Assembly: GCA_943789475.1 (NCBI GenBank)
Contig: CALSUG010000001.1
Coordinates: 62,001-126,000, forward strand
Direction: 5' to 3'
Length of the DNA: 64,000 nucleotides
Origin: an uncultured Alphaproteobacteria bacterium
GTDB lineage: Bacteria > Pseudomonadota > Alphaproteobacteria > Micavibrionales > UBA1664
Both the position numbers and the translations under genes were made by a program. The notes beneath the pieces were generated by a model. The model did not search any database. It was given only the letters and a program-made list of their open reading frames with translations, and was not told the DNA's origin. Shown in pieces: positions 37,744 to 44,152 of this stretch. The stretch's first letter is position 1. The number at the start of each line of letters is the position of its first letter.

Positions 37744-37917
37744 GTGCCAACGCTAGAACCACAAGACGGCCCGTCTGTGTTGGAAGAACTGGAGCGCTGG
37801 GAAGCGGTTTTGGCGGATGATAAGAAGGCGTCACATCGTCTTCGTGAGTTGGCCAAAGAAGCTGGTGATCCCGTTTCCTCCTCACAACCACCAAAATTGC
37901 GGGGGCCACGACCATGA
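37744..37917 (+). CDS. Small ORF before mobC, possibly 5'-truncated
   Basis: An open frame enters at the left att copy and ends as TGA overlapping the mobC ATG (ATGA), the arrangement expected of a coupled upstream gene. A GTG at 37744 is a possible start but has no properly spaced ribosome binding site, so the gene may be truncated by the element boundary. The peptide includes 'LEELERWEAVLADDKKASHR' and ends Pro/Arg-rich. No domain recognised. Confidence 0.35.
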   Translation: MPTLEPQDGPSVLEELERWEAVLADDKKASHRLRELAKEAGDPVSSSQPPKLRGPRP

Positions 37918-38924
37918 GCCGTCCTGCACCCTTTTCATTGCGTTTGACTGAAGACGAACGGCAGCGGTTAGAAGCGCAGGCGGGTGGGATGCCGCTTGCG
38001 TCTTATATCAAGTCGGTGGTGTTTTCGGAGGATGCGCCGAAACATCGGGCGCGGCGCAGGCCTCCGGTGGCGGAGCAGCAATTGCTGGCGGAGCTATTGG
38101 CGCGGTTGGGACAAATGCGGCATGCGAATAATCTCAACCAGATCGCGAAGCACCTTAATCAAGGCACGTTGGTGGTTGATCCGCGCGAGATCAAGCAAGG
38201 GTTCCGGCAGGCGTGGGAACACTCAGATAACCTCAAATCTTTGTCCAATGCGCTGGAAGAACGTGGTTGTTATCTGGCACGTGGGGATCGGCGTGGCTTT
38301 GTGGCGCTGGATGTGCATGGCACGGTGTTTTCGCTGGCCAAATGGTCGGGTGTGCGCAGCAAGGATGTGGCGGCCAAACTGGGAAAACCGGATGGGTTAC
38401 GGCCCGTCTCTGAGGTGCAGGATGATCTGCGCAATCGGCTGAAAGATCAGATGAAGGGCTACATTCGGCAGGTGAATGAACGTCATGCGGATGAGGCAAA
38501 ACCTTTGCGTCATGAACGTGATGAGATGGTGCAGGCACAACGCGCGGAACGTAAGATGCTCGCGTCCCGTCAGGGAAAGCGTTGGCAGGCTGAGACCAAA
38601 GCCCGTTCTGATCGGTTGAACAAAGGCCTGCGCGGGATCTGGGATCGTATGACGGGTCAGGCCAAGGCTACGCGTAAGACAAATGAGGCCCATGCAATCA
38701 AATGCGCCAAACGCGATCAGCTGCAGCGGGATCGGCTGGTTCAGGCGCAGATCAAAGACCGCAAGGCTTTGCAGAATCGCATTTCCGCCCTGCGTCAGAA
38801 ACAGAAACGAGACCGCCAGATTTTGCTGCGCGATATGGTGCGCTACATCCGACGACAGGACCCGGAACAGCAGCGAAAGGCACACACACTTAAACGGAGC
38901 CGTGGTTTGGGGCGCAGCCTGTGA
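37914..38924 (+). CDS. MobC-like N-terminus fused to relaxase C-terminal region
   Basis: Residues 1 to about 88 match plasmid mobilisation protein MobC ('SLRLTEDERQRLEAQAGGMP', 'LASYIKSVVF', 'RHANNLNQIAKHLNQGTL'). From about residue 92 the sequence matches the portion that follows the catalytic domain in MobA/VirD2-type relaxases ('SDNLKSLSNALEERGCYLAR', 'GDRRGFVALDVHG', 'RSKDVAAKLG') and ends in a long Arg/Lys/Gln coiled coil. The relaxase catalytic domain with its Tyr and HxH motifs is missing. This is best read as an in-frame deletion that joined two adjacent genes. Codon and base composition are unlike the host genes. Confidence 0.75.
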   Translation: MSRPAPFSLRLTEDERQRLEAQAGGMPLASYIKSVVFSEDAPKHRARRRPPVAEQQLLAELLARLGQMRHANNLNQIAKHLNQGTLVVDPREIKQGFRQAWEHSDNLKSLSNALEERGCYLARGDRRGFVALDVHGTVFSLAKWSGVRSKDVAAKLGKPDGLRPVSEVQDDLRNRLKDQMKGYIRQVNERHADEAKPLRHERDEMVQAQRAERKMLASRQGKRWQAETKARSDRLNKGLRGIWDRMTGQAKATRKTNEAHAIKCAKRDQLQRDRLVQAQIKDRKALQNRISALRQKQKRDRQILLRDMVRYIRRQDPEQQRKAHTLKRSRGLGRSL

Positions 38925-38926
38925 TG

Positions 38927-39217
38927 TCAGGTGGGATCAGTGATCCAGTCTTCATGAGCATGGCGCACGCGGATGATCAGGATGTCCTGATCTTCAATCT
39001 GGTAGAGGATGATATGTGAACGAAACGGATGGACGCGCACGGGTGGGTTAAACTCTGTTCTTTCGCGTCCCATCCCGGGATTGCCCGTCAGCAAATCAAA
39101 TACTGCGTAAAGTGCATTGTGATAGGCCTGCGCCTGACTTGCACCGAACATCTCAATGCCAGTTTCGGCAATTGATCTGATGTCGTCTTCGGCGGATTGC
39201 GTCAGGCGGATGTTCAT
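38927..39217 (-). CDS. parE: ParE/RelE-family toxin
   Basis: Type II toxin of 96 aa. Begins 'MNIRLTQSAEDDIRSIAET' and has the fold-typical 'LLTGNPGMGRERTEF', 'VRVHPFRSHIILYQIEDQ' and 'ILIIRVRHAHEDW'. ParE proteins usually inhibit DNA gyrase, RelE proteins cleave ribosome-bound mRNA; the sequence is closer to ParE. The start overlaps the antitoxin stop (ATGA). It is one of the few intact genes of the element. Confidence 0.9.
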   Translation of the reverse strand: MNIRLTQSAEDDIRSIAETGIEMFGASQAQAYHNALYAVFDLLTGNPGMGRERTEFNPPVRVHPFRSHIILYQIEDQDILIIRVRHAHEDWITDPT

Positions 39218-39495
39218 TCGGAGGTGGCGTTCCCGCCCTGAGCGCTGCTCTGAGCGCTGGCCTGAACACGGGCCAGTGCATCGTTGAAAATATCTTCTTT
39301 GGAACGGGTGCTGACACCACTGGCGCGGCCTTCCTCCACCAGCGCCTGCAAATGCGCAATCTTGTCATTCCGTTCCTGATCACGGCGGATCAGATCACGC
39401 ACATAGTCGCTGGCATTGCTGTAACGCCCGGTCTGACTTTGCGCCTCAACCCATTCCTTCATCGGGTCGGGTAAAGATACATTCATCGTTGCCAT
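39214..39495 (-). CDS. parD: ParD-family antitoxin
   Basis: Ribbon-helix-helix antitoxin: 'MATMNVSLPDPMKEWVEAQS', 'GRYSNASDYVRDLIRRDQE', then a flexible C-terminus that binds ParE. The start at 39495 is chosen because GGAGG lies eight bases upstream and the conserved N-terminus begins there. Overlaps parE by four bases. ParD normally represses its own promoter; a direct repeat TGGCA-N5-TGGCA overlaps the promoter spacer. Confidence 0.92.
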   Translation of the reverse strand: MATMNVSLPDPMKEWVEAQSQTGRYSNASDYVRDLIRRDQERNDKIAHLQALVEEGRASGVSTRSKEDIFNDALARVQASAQSSAQGGNATSE

Positions 39496-39516
39496 GTGCA
39501 GATCCTCCATAGGGAT

Positions 39517-39546
39517 AGTATGGCACATTTTGGCAATCTTTGTCAA
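39517..39546 (-). promoter_or_regulatory. parDE promoter with repeat operator
   Basis: On the minus strand TTGACA (39541-39546), 18-bp spacer, CATACT (39517-39522). Within the spacer TGCCA occurs twice, ten bases apart, a plausible ParD binding site. Confidence 0.55.
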
Positions 39547-39579
39547 AATCAGAAGCTGTTGCAGCGCAGCACATCCGAT

Positions 39580-39596
39580 TACCCGCAACTACCCGC
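39580..39596 (-). repeat. Tandem heptamer GCGGGTA x2, 10-bp pitch
   Basis: TACCCGC at 39580-39586 and 39590-39596 (GCGGGTA on the minus strand), lying between the divergent parDE and virD4-like genes. The same tandem arrangement occurs in element 1 at 6513-6529. Confidence 0.45.
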
Positions 39597-39635
39597 TCGT
39601 TACCTCGGGTCAGAACTGCGGTCTCTTCTTATGCC

Positions 39636-39669
39636 TTGGTCACGTTCAATTTTGTAATGGAGTGACCAA
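39636..39669 (+). promoter_or_regulatory. 8-bp inverted repeat enclosing the virD4-like ribosome binding site
   Basis: TTGGTCAC (39636-39643) and GTGACCAA (39662-39669) are perfect complements separated by 18 bp. The second arm touches the GGAG ribosome binding site and ends one base before the ATG at 39670. It could be an operator or an RNA hairpin controlling translation. Confidence 0.5.
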
Positions 39670-40450
39670 ATGAACTTTAATGGAAATGACTTTAAGCCGG
39701 GACATATCGTTCTGGCGCTGACGGGCATCATTGCCCTTCTGCTGCTGTTCCCGGCTCTTGCAGAGCTGGATCGATCCGTGTGGCAGCGTGACTATAACAA
39801 GATCCTGCCTGCGATCCGGATCTGGATGATTGTGGGGTCCAGTCTGGCCGGGTTTGCCCTTGGCTGGTTTCTCTCACCGCAGGCATCTGAACTGCGCGCG
39901 ATTGTCGGGGCCACGGTTGCGGGCCTCGCGATCTTTGTCGCCACCTTTAACAATGATGCGCTTGGATGCGCGTTGCCTGCAGAAAGAGGAAAAACTGCTG
40001 TCTGGCGTCTTTGCCACCCTGCAATCGCACACGCATTTTCTGGACAGTCCGCGTGTGCAGGACAGCCTGTCGCGCTCGGATTTTAAGTTTGAGGATCTGA
40101 AAACCAAATCCCTGTCGATCTATCTGGCCATCCCGGCGGATCGTTTGCAGGCCTTTGCACCGCTGCTGCGTATTCTGGTGCAACTGGCGATCACGGTGAA
40201 CGCCCGCAATATTGAGGTGCAGCCGGAACGTCCCATCCTGTTTATTTTGGATGAGATGCCCGCGCTTGGTCGTCTGCCCGCGATTGAACAGGCCTATGGT
40301 CTGATGGCCGGATATCCGGATGAGCTGCGCCGCATGCACAAAAGCAATCAATTGCTGTTCATCGACAACATGCCGCCTGTGATCGCCAAACGCCGCCGTT
40401 GGTTTGAGGATGCAATCCTCAAATCCAAAGGTGTGAACCTGCACAAGTGA
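39670..40450 (+). pseudogene. VirD4/TraG-type coupling protein, collapsed by deletions
   Basis: The N-terminal part (39670 to about 39965) encodes two or three membrane helices ('HIVLALTGIIALLLLFPALA', 'SLAGFALGWFLSP') like the anchor of T4SS coupling ATPases. It then joins, out of frame, to a segment read to 40450 that matches the C-terminal ATPase half: 'QKEEKLLSGVFATLQSHTHF', 'DLKTKSLSIYLAIPADRLQA', Walker B-like 'ILFILDEMPALGRL' and 'QAYGLMAG'. A second, in-frame gap joins 'AYGLMAG' to 'YPDELRRMHKSNQLLFIDNM'. Walker A and several hundred residues are lost. Function as a coupling protein is impossible. Confidence 0.75.
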
Positions 40451-40521
40451 TCTGACAGACCGCCCCGGCAGAGCATATTGTCGGGGTGGCTCCTTTCCCC
40501 AAAATACACCGGAGATCCCTC

Positions 40522-40791
40522 ATGACGTTCCATGAGATCAACAACGCCCACTGGGCTGAGGTCACGCTGCTGCTCTCTCCCAGTGATTTTATGAAAGCCG
40601 CCCGTCTTGGTGGCATGCAGATTGAACACGAAGACATTCTGGCGGTCTGGCATGCCCTGCAAAGCCAGCCAGATCAACGCAAAGACTACGCTGATACGGT
40701 CGCGTGGTTCTGTCAGGTGCTGCTGGATGAGTTCGCTTTTGAAGCCGCCTTCCGCCACCCATCTCCCTTCACAAACAACAAAAACCGCTGA
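40522..40791 (+). CDS. Small element-encoded protein (89 aa)
   Basis: Start at 40522 (MTFHEINNAHWAEVTLLLSP) is supported by GGAG about eight bases upstream. Soluble, helical and acidic with 'EDILAVWHALQSQPDQRKDY' and several aromatics. No family recognised. First of three short same-strand ORFs downstream of the virD4-like gene, in the position where conjugation elements often carry accessory genes. Confidence 0.55.
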   Translation: MTFHEINNAHWAEVTLLLSPSDFMKAARLGGMQIEHEDILAVWHALQSQPDQRKDYADTVAWFCQVLLDEFAFEAAFRHPSPFTNNKNR

Positions 40792-40806
40792 TCACAGGAG
40801 GCGTCC

Positions 40807-41103
40807 ATGTCCAATCATCCGAAAAAACCATTTAATCTGAATACTGATCCTGAACAGGATATCTTGCGCGACAAAGACAATGCAGCCCCGCGCCATGAAC
40901 CAAAGATAGAGCGCAAACCCGCCCCCAACCTCGCCCCCGGTGGAAGCATGGGCATCCGACGGGGTTTGCCTTCCAACGATAAAGGCAAAGATGGCGACAA
41001 AGCCAACAAACGCTTTGCACTGGGACAGAAAGGCGATGCATCAAAAGAGTTCAACATCGCCGCCCGAAAACCTCCGGATAAAGACCGCAGCCGGGGGCGA
41101 TAG
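40807..41103 (+). CDS. Small element-encoded protein (98 aa), charged and disordered
   Basis: CACAGGAGG lies seven bases before the ATG. The product is rich in Lys, Asp, Pro and Arg ('PKIERKPAPNLAPGGSMGIR', 'SNDKGKDGDKANKRFALGQK') with no predicted hydrophobic core; likely intrinsically disordered. Family unknown. Confidence 0.55.
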   Translation: MSNHPKKPFNLNTDPEQDILRDKDNAAPRHEPKIERKPAPNLAPGGSMGIRRGLPSNDKGKDGDKANKRFALGQKGDASKEFNIAARKPPDKDRSRGR

Positions 41104-41152
41104 GAATATCCGCCCATAGCGTCAGACGGTACAAATCTGGTATCCTGATCAC

Positions 41153-41527
41153 ATGAACCACCAGAATTATGTCCGATGGCTGCGCGAGGCCGAACATCTA
41201 TCCAAAGATTACCACGTCACCTCCCGCAGCTATCCCAATCCTCACGGCGCAGACGAGTTGATCTTCCTGCCTCAAAACTACTGGCATTACGTCGATTGGC
41301 TGGAAGCAAACACCGACATCACCTTCGCCGACTGGGTCACTCACTGCGCCCAAAATCCCCATAAGACCACCCCGATCTCCCACCTGCTGATGTACTGGCT
41401 CTGGCAGGACGAATGTTGCAGATGGATCAACAACGCCCCCCGCCCAAATGGCCCAGCACCCAAAGGCCTGAAGCTGTGGACCGCGAAATACAAGGGGCAA
41501 AACTGGCGTGTGGGCATGACGGGCTGA
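41153..41527 (+). CDS. Small element-encoded protein (124 aa)
   Basis: Trp/His/Tyr-rich protein ('MNHQNYVRWLREAEHLSKDY', 'NYWHYVDWLEANTDITFADW', 'ISHLLMYWLWQDECCRWI'). No family recognised. GC-rich codon use like the rest of element 2. No strong Shine-Dalgarno sequence is visible, so the start is less certain. Confidence 0.5.
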   Translation: MNHQNYVRWLREAEHLSKDYHVTSRSYPNPHGADELIFLPQNYWHYVDWLEANTDITFADWVTHCAQNPHKTTPISHLLMYWLWQDECCRWINNAPRPNGPAPKGLKLWTAKYKGQNWRVGMTG

Positions 41528-41829
41528 TCGACGTATTGTAGGGCGAACGAACAGACCGGGCCTTCGTGCAATTTACGTCTAACGGCAGCACCCAGCCCGG
41601 AGCAGTCATTGCCCATCTTCACCGAAAGTGAAAAGCTGACATTTAGTAAGAAATTGGTTAAGTTCTGCTTTGCGGGACAAAGCGGTCATTGGCCTCGCGA
41701 ATACAAAGGACCGTCATCAAACAAACACCAAGTCAGGAACGGTCATGATTGCCGAGGCCAAAAAATGTCCGGGCTAAATTATCATTATTGTGAGCGGTCA
41801 ACCAAAGGCCATCAGAACAAAAAGAACTG
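41528..41829. other. Noncoding stretch in element 2
   Basis: No convincing gene. Contains repeated (G/A)CGGTCA motifs at about 41681, 41739 and 41796 plus the complementary-looking CCGTCAT at about 41711, and a 7-bp inverted repeat GGCCTCG/CGAGGCC at 41691-41697 and 41753-41759. It may be decayed coding sequence or a binding-site cluster. Confidence 0.4.
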
Positions 41830-42294
41830 TCAAGAATCCTGATGCTTAATTTTTTCTTTGAGCTTTTGCAGTTCCCTAGTGCCCTGTTCATCAGCAGTAG
41901 AACTAAAGAACAATAGGCCTAAATCCATACGTTCCAAAGGCGTTTTCGCGTGGGCGCGCATCTGATACGCGTTACGGTAAATCTCTTCGCACTTGAGAGC
42001 GTCCCATATGACGTCAATGATGCGCAGTCGATCAGAGGAGACGCTCGATGATAGGCTGTCATATAGTTGACTGTCCTCGTGTGTAACTTGCAACATGAGG
42101 CAAATATATAGAAAGGAACCCAATGAGTGTTCGGATGCAAATCGGGTTAATGGAGATTTTTTCTCACATGCATAGTGTTTACTAGTCTCGCGAAGAAAGA
42201 GTTTTGTCGAGTTTGTACCGCTATATGCAAAGCTGAACTCGTCTATAGCATTGTGAAGCGCATTATCGGTACAACACCCACAAAGGCTGAGCAC
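41830..42294 (-). CDS. Hypothetical protein in decayed part of element 2 (154 aa)
   Basis: Soluble-looking frame with six or more cysteines in its first 70 residues and a helical, charged C-terminus ('RTELQKLKEKIKHQDS'-like end). No family recognised. It follows fragments of a two-component system on the same strand and may itself be a remnant. Composition is intermediate between the element and the chromosome. Confidence 0.35.
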   Translation of the reverse strand: MLSLCGCCTDNALHNAIDEFSFAYSGTNSTKLFLRETSKHYACEKKSPLTRFASEHSLGSFLYICLMLQVTHEDSQLYDSLSSSVSSDRLRIIDVIWDALKCEEIYRNAYQMRAHAKTPLERMDLGLLFFSSTADEQGTRELQKLKEKIKHQDS

Positions 42295-42311
42295 TGCAGT
42301 GCTCGAAAAGT

Positions 42312-42365
42312 TTAGCCTATGGCAACTCGTTTTGCAGGATTGTCTTCAACAAGAAGAATTTTCAT
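42312..42365 (-). pseudogene. Response regulator N-terminal fragment
   Basis: ATG followed by 'KILLVEDNPAKRVAIG' and TAA. The motif LVEDNP is the classic start of a receiver domain with its acidic metal-binding pair; the gene is cut off after 17 residues. Confidence 0.45.
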
Positions 42366-42378
42366 GCCCACATTCCTT

Positions 42379-42597
42379 CTAGATATGAAACAAACTAAAT
42401 GACATTTGAATGCAGAAGAGAGAATGTTCCTCGTCAACAGACACAACAGTATTTGGTCTACCATCCTTCACAGTAGCTCGCGCTACCTTTGGGAGACCTG
42501 AGCCCCCTTCTTTCGAAAGCTGAGCCTCATATTCCCCAGTTTGAATTCGCTGGTTTGCAATCTTAGCCTCAGATATACCCTCCTCAATATTTGAGCA
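42379..42597 (-). pseudogene. Possible histidine kinase ATPase-domain fragment
   Basis: Minus-strand frame from about 42597 to 42379 encodes 'ISEAKIANQRIQTGEYEAQL' and 'SKEGGSGLPKVARATV', resembling the G2 box (GTGLGLPxxK) and end of a HATPase domain, but with two residues missing. A response-regulator start follows 14 bases downstream on the same strand, which fits a kinase-regulator pair. The longer upstream part of this frame is antisense to the recombinase fragment and is not part of it. Confidence 0.35.
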
Positions 42598-43175
42598 AGA
42601 CCAAAAGCTGTGCCAGCTATGGAAAATCAATCCGCCGGGACACGCTTGAAGGGGATGTCGGCGATCTGCTGCGCCAGCTTGAGCCCAACCCCAGCCTGTT
42701 TGCCATGGCCAAGGAGATGTTTCGCAAGGCGTGGGATATCCGCACGGCGCAGGTGGCACATGAAACGAAGACCTATGGCCACCAGATTCTGGAGGTCGAT
42801 AAGCAGATCAGCACCCTGCTGAACAGAATTGTGGAAACCGACAGCGCCACGGTGATCAGAGCCTATGAACAGAAGATCGACACATTGGATAAAGAGAAGA
42901 TCATTCTGCAGGAAAAACAGCTCAAAAAGGCCAAACCAGCGCGTGACTTTAACGCCACGCTAGAACTCTCCCTCCATTTCCTCGCAAACCCTTGGAAACT
43001 TTGGGAAAGTGGCAATATCACCCTGCGCAGAATGGTCCTGAAACTGGCTTTTACAGACCGTCTTGCATACTGTCGGAAAACAGGAGCTAGAACACCTGAA
43101 TTTTCTATGCCTTTCAAGGCTCTGACTGCACATTCAGGGATGTACGGAACGAATGGTGGGCCCGGGGGGACTTGA
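42598..43175 (+). pseudogene. Serine recombinase, C-terminal fragment
   Basis: Begins abruptly in the zinc-ribbon end ('CASYGKSIRRDTLEGDVGDL', with one Cys left) and continues through the coiled-coil and C-terminal domain ('QISTLLNRIVETDSATVIRA', 'LHFLANPWKLWESGNITLRR', 'TPEFSMPFKAL'). It aligns along its length with the recombinase of element 1. The N-terminal catalytic domain is missing. The frame enters tRNA-Leu and uses a TGA at 43173-43175 inside the tRNA gene as stop, so the recombinase C-terminus was encoded across the attachment site. Confidence 0.85.
43152..43159 (+). repeat. Putative att core copy, element 2 right (AATGGTGG)
   Basis: Spans the encoded CCA and discriminator of tRNA-Leu on the minus strand, plus two bases beyond. 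Matches the copy at 37729-37736 in the same orientation. Confidence 0.55.
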
Positions 43176-43240
43176 ACCCCCACTCCTATACAGGAAACGG
43201 ATTTTAAGTCCGCAGCGTCTACCGATTCCGCCACGGGCCC
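43154..43240 (-). tRNA. tRNA-Leu (anticodon UAA), attachment site of element 2
   Basis: 87 nt with encoded CCA. Acceptor GGGCCCG/CGGGCCC, anticodon stem GCGGA/TCCGT with loop CTTAAAA (anticodon TAA), long class II variable arm, and a T arm GGGGG TTCAAGT CCCCC. Its 3' end abuts element 2. Confidence 0.97.
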
Positions 43241-43291
43241 AAACCATGAAATATTTTATAGTTCACACATTCGTTCGATGCAAAGGGTTTT

Positions 43292-43954
43292 TTACACTAT
43301 ATTGATTTTTTCATGAAAAATTGGTGATAAGTACCGCGCAATATCATTTCCGTACATCAATTTCAGGTGATGTACACCTACGGATAAAATATCCCTTTTC
43401 ATTATGAAATCATGACCGACCTTAATCACGTCGTCCAAAAATACGATATCTCGTATCAATCCATAAACCGTCACAGGTGGCCTATCCATAAAGAAATGAT
43501 CACCATCACTATGGATATAATGACATCCTGAAAATAATGCAGCACGACCAAACAATGTTGAAAACACCGATGGACATGAAAATTGACATCCCGTAATCAC
43601 AGCATCGGTCACATCGGTTGATGAAAAACTGGCACCATAAAAATTAGTGTTCATGAATGATCCCTGCACCAAACAAGAGTTGCTGAGATCCGCATCCGTA
43701 AAATTGGCATTATCAAATACACCTTCGGATAAATTAGCCCCATTTAAATTGGCGTTAGATAAATTAGCCCCAATCATTTGTGCATCGTCTAAATTGGCGT
43801 TGGATAAATTGGCTCCTGCCAAATCAACGCCATTAAGGCATATCCTGTCTTCCACCGCTCTTTCTACACAAGAACGAATGGAATCAAACCATCCCTCAAA
43901 TAAAATTTCGTCTGTATCCTTACAGATCAGTTGATATTTTGTCTTCGTCGTCAT
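43292..43954 (-). CDS. Pentapeptide-repeat protein
   Basis: About 15 tandem A(D/N)LXX-type pentapeptides (residues about 40-130: 'LAGANLSNANLDDAQMIGAN', 'LSNANLNGANLSEGVFDNAN') predict a right-handed quadrilateral beta-helix. The N-terminal 40 residues ('YQLICKDTDEILFEGWFDSI') and the C-terminal 90 residues form separate domains. Such proteins have varied roles, including DNA mimicry; no specific function can be assigned. It lies just outside element 2 in host-like AT-rich sequence. Confidence 0.85.
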   Translation of the reverse strand: MTTKTKYQLICKDTDEILFEGWFDSIRSCVERAVEDRICLNGVDLAGANLSNANLDDAQMIGANLSNANLNGANLSEGVFDNANFTDADLSNSCLVQGSFMNTNFYGASFSSTDVTDAVITGCQFSCPSVFSTLFGRAALFSGCHYIHSDGDHFFMDRPPVTVYGLIRDIVFLDDVIKVGHDFIMKRDILSVGVHHLKLMYGNDIARYLSPIFHEKINIV

Positions 43955-44059
43955 AACTTAATCCCCACAACTTGTTGAACGAACGAGATTATGTATACAC
44001 AACCCTCACGTGTATTGCACGATTTTTTTAGTTAAAAATGTCTTAACAAACACCTTATG

Positions 44060-44089
44060 TTGACATTTAAATCACTTAACATGTTGATA
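44060..44089 (+). promoter_or_regulatory. Possible uvrC promoter
   Basis: TTGACA (44060-44065) with TTGATA about 18 bp downstream (44084-44089). Confidence 0.4.
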
Positions 44090-44152
44090 TTACGCATTTT
44101 TAAAACATAAACTTTTGGATATATTTTTAATAAAAAACATACATTGGCACTC

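Larger units (their letters stand above)
37729..43159. mobile_element. Integrative element remnant 2 at tRNA-Leu
   Basis: GC-rich block bounded by a direct repeat AATGGTGG at 37729-37736 and 43152-43159, the latter being the 3' terminus (with CCA) of the minus-strand tRNA-Leu. Contents: MobC-relaxase fusion, ParDE, collapsed VirD4-like gene, three small ORFs, fragments of a two-component system, and a 5'-truncated serine recombinase next to the tRNA. The layout (recombinase facing the tRNA 3' end) mirrors element 1. Conjugation genes (VirB-type, intact relaxase) are absent, so this is a deleted derivative of a mobilisable or conjugative element. Confidence 0.8.

Noticed and set aside
41609-41842. 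77-aa frame in the element-2 noncoding stretch
   Set aside because: Low-quality composition (His/Cys/Asn-rich, no signal), and it covers repeats; more likely chance.
42598-42759. Upstream portion of the minus-strand frame over the recombinase fragment
   Set aside because: Pro/Trp-rich antisense shadow of the recombinase coding sequence; only the portion below 42597 has kinase-like features.
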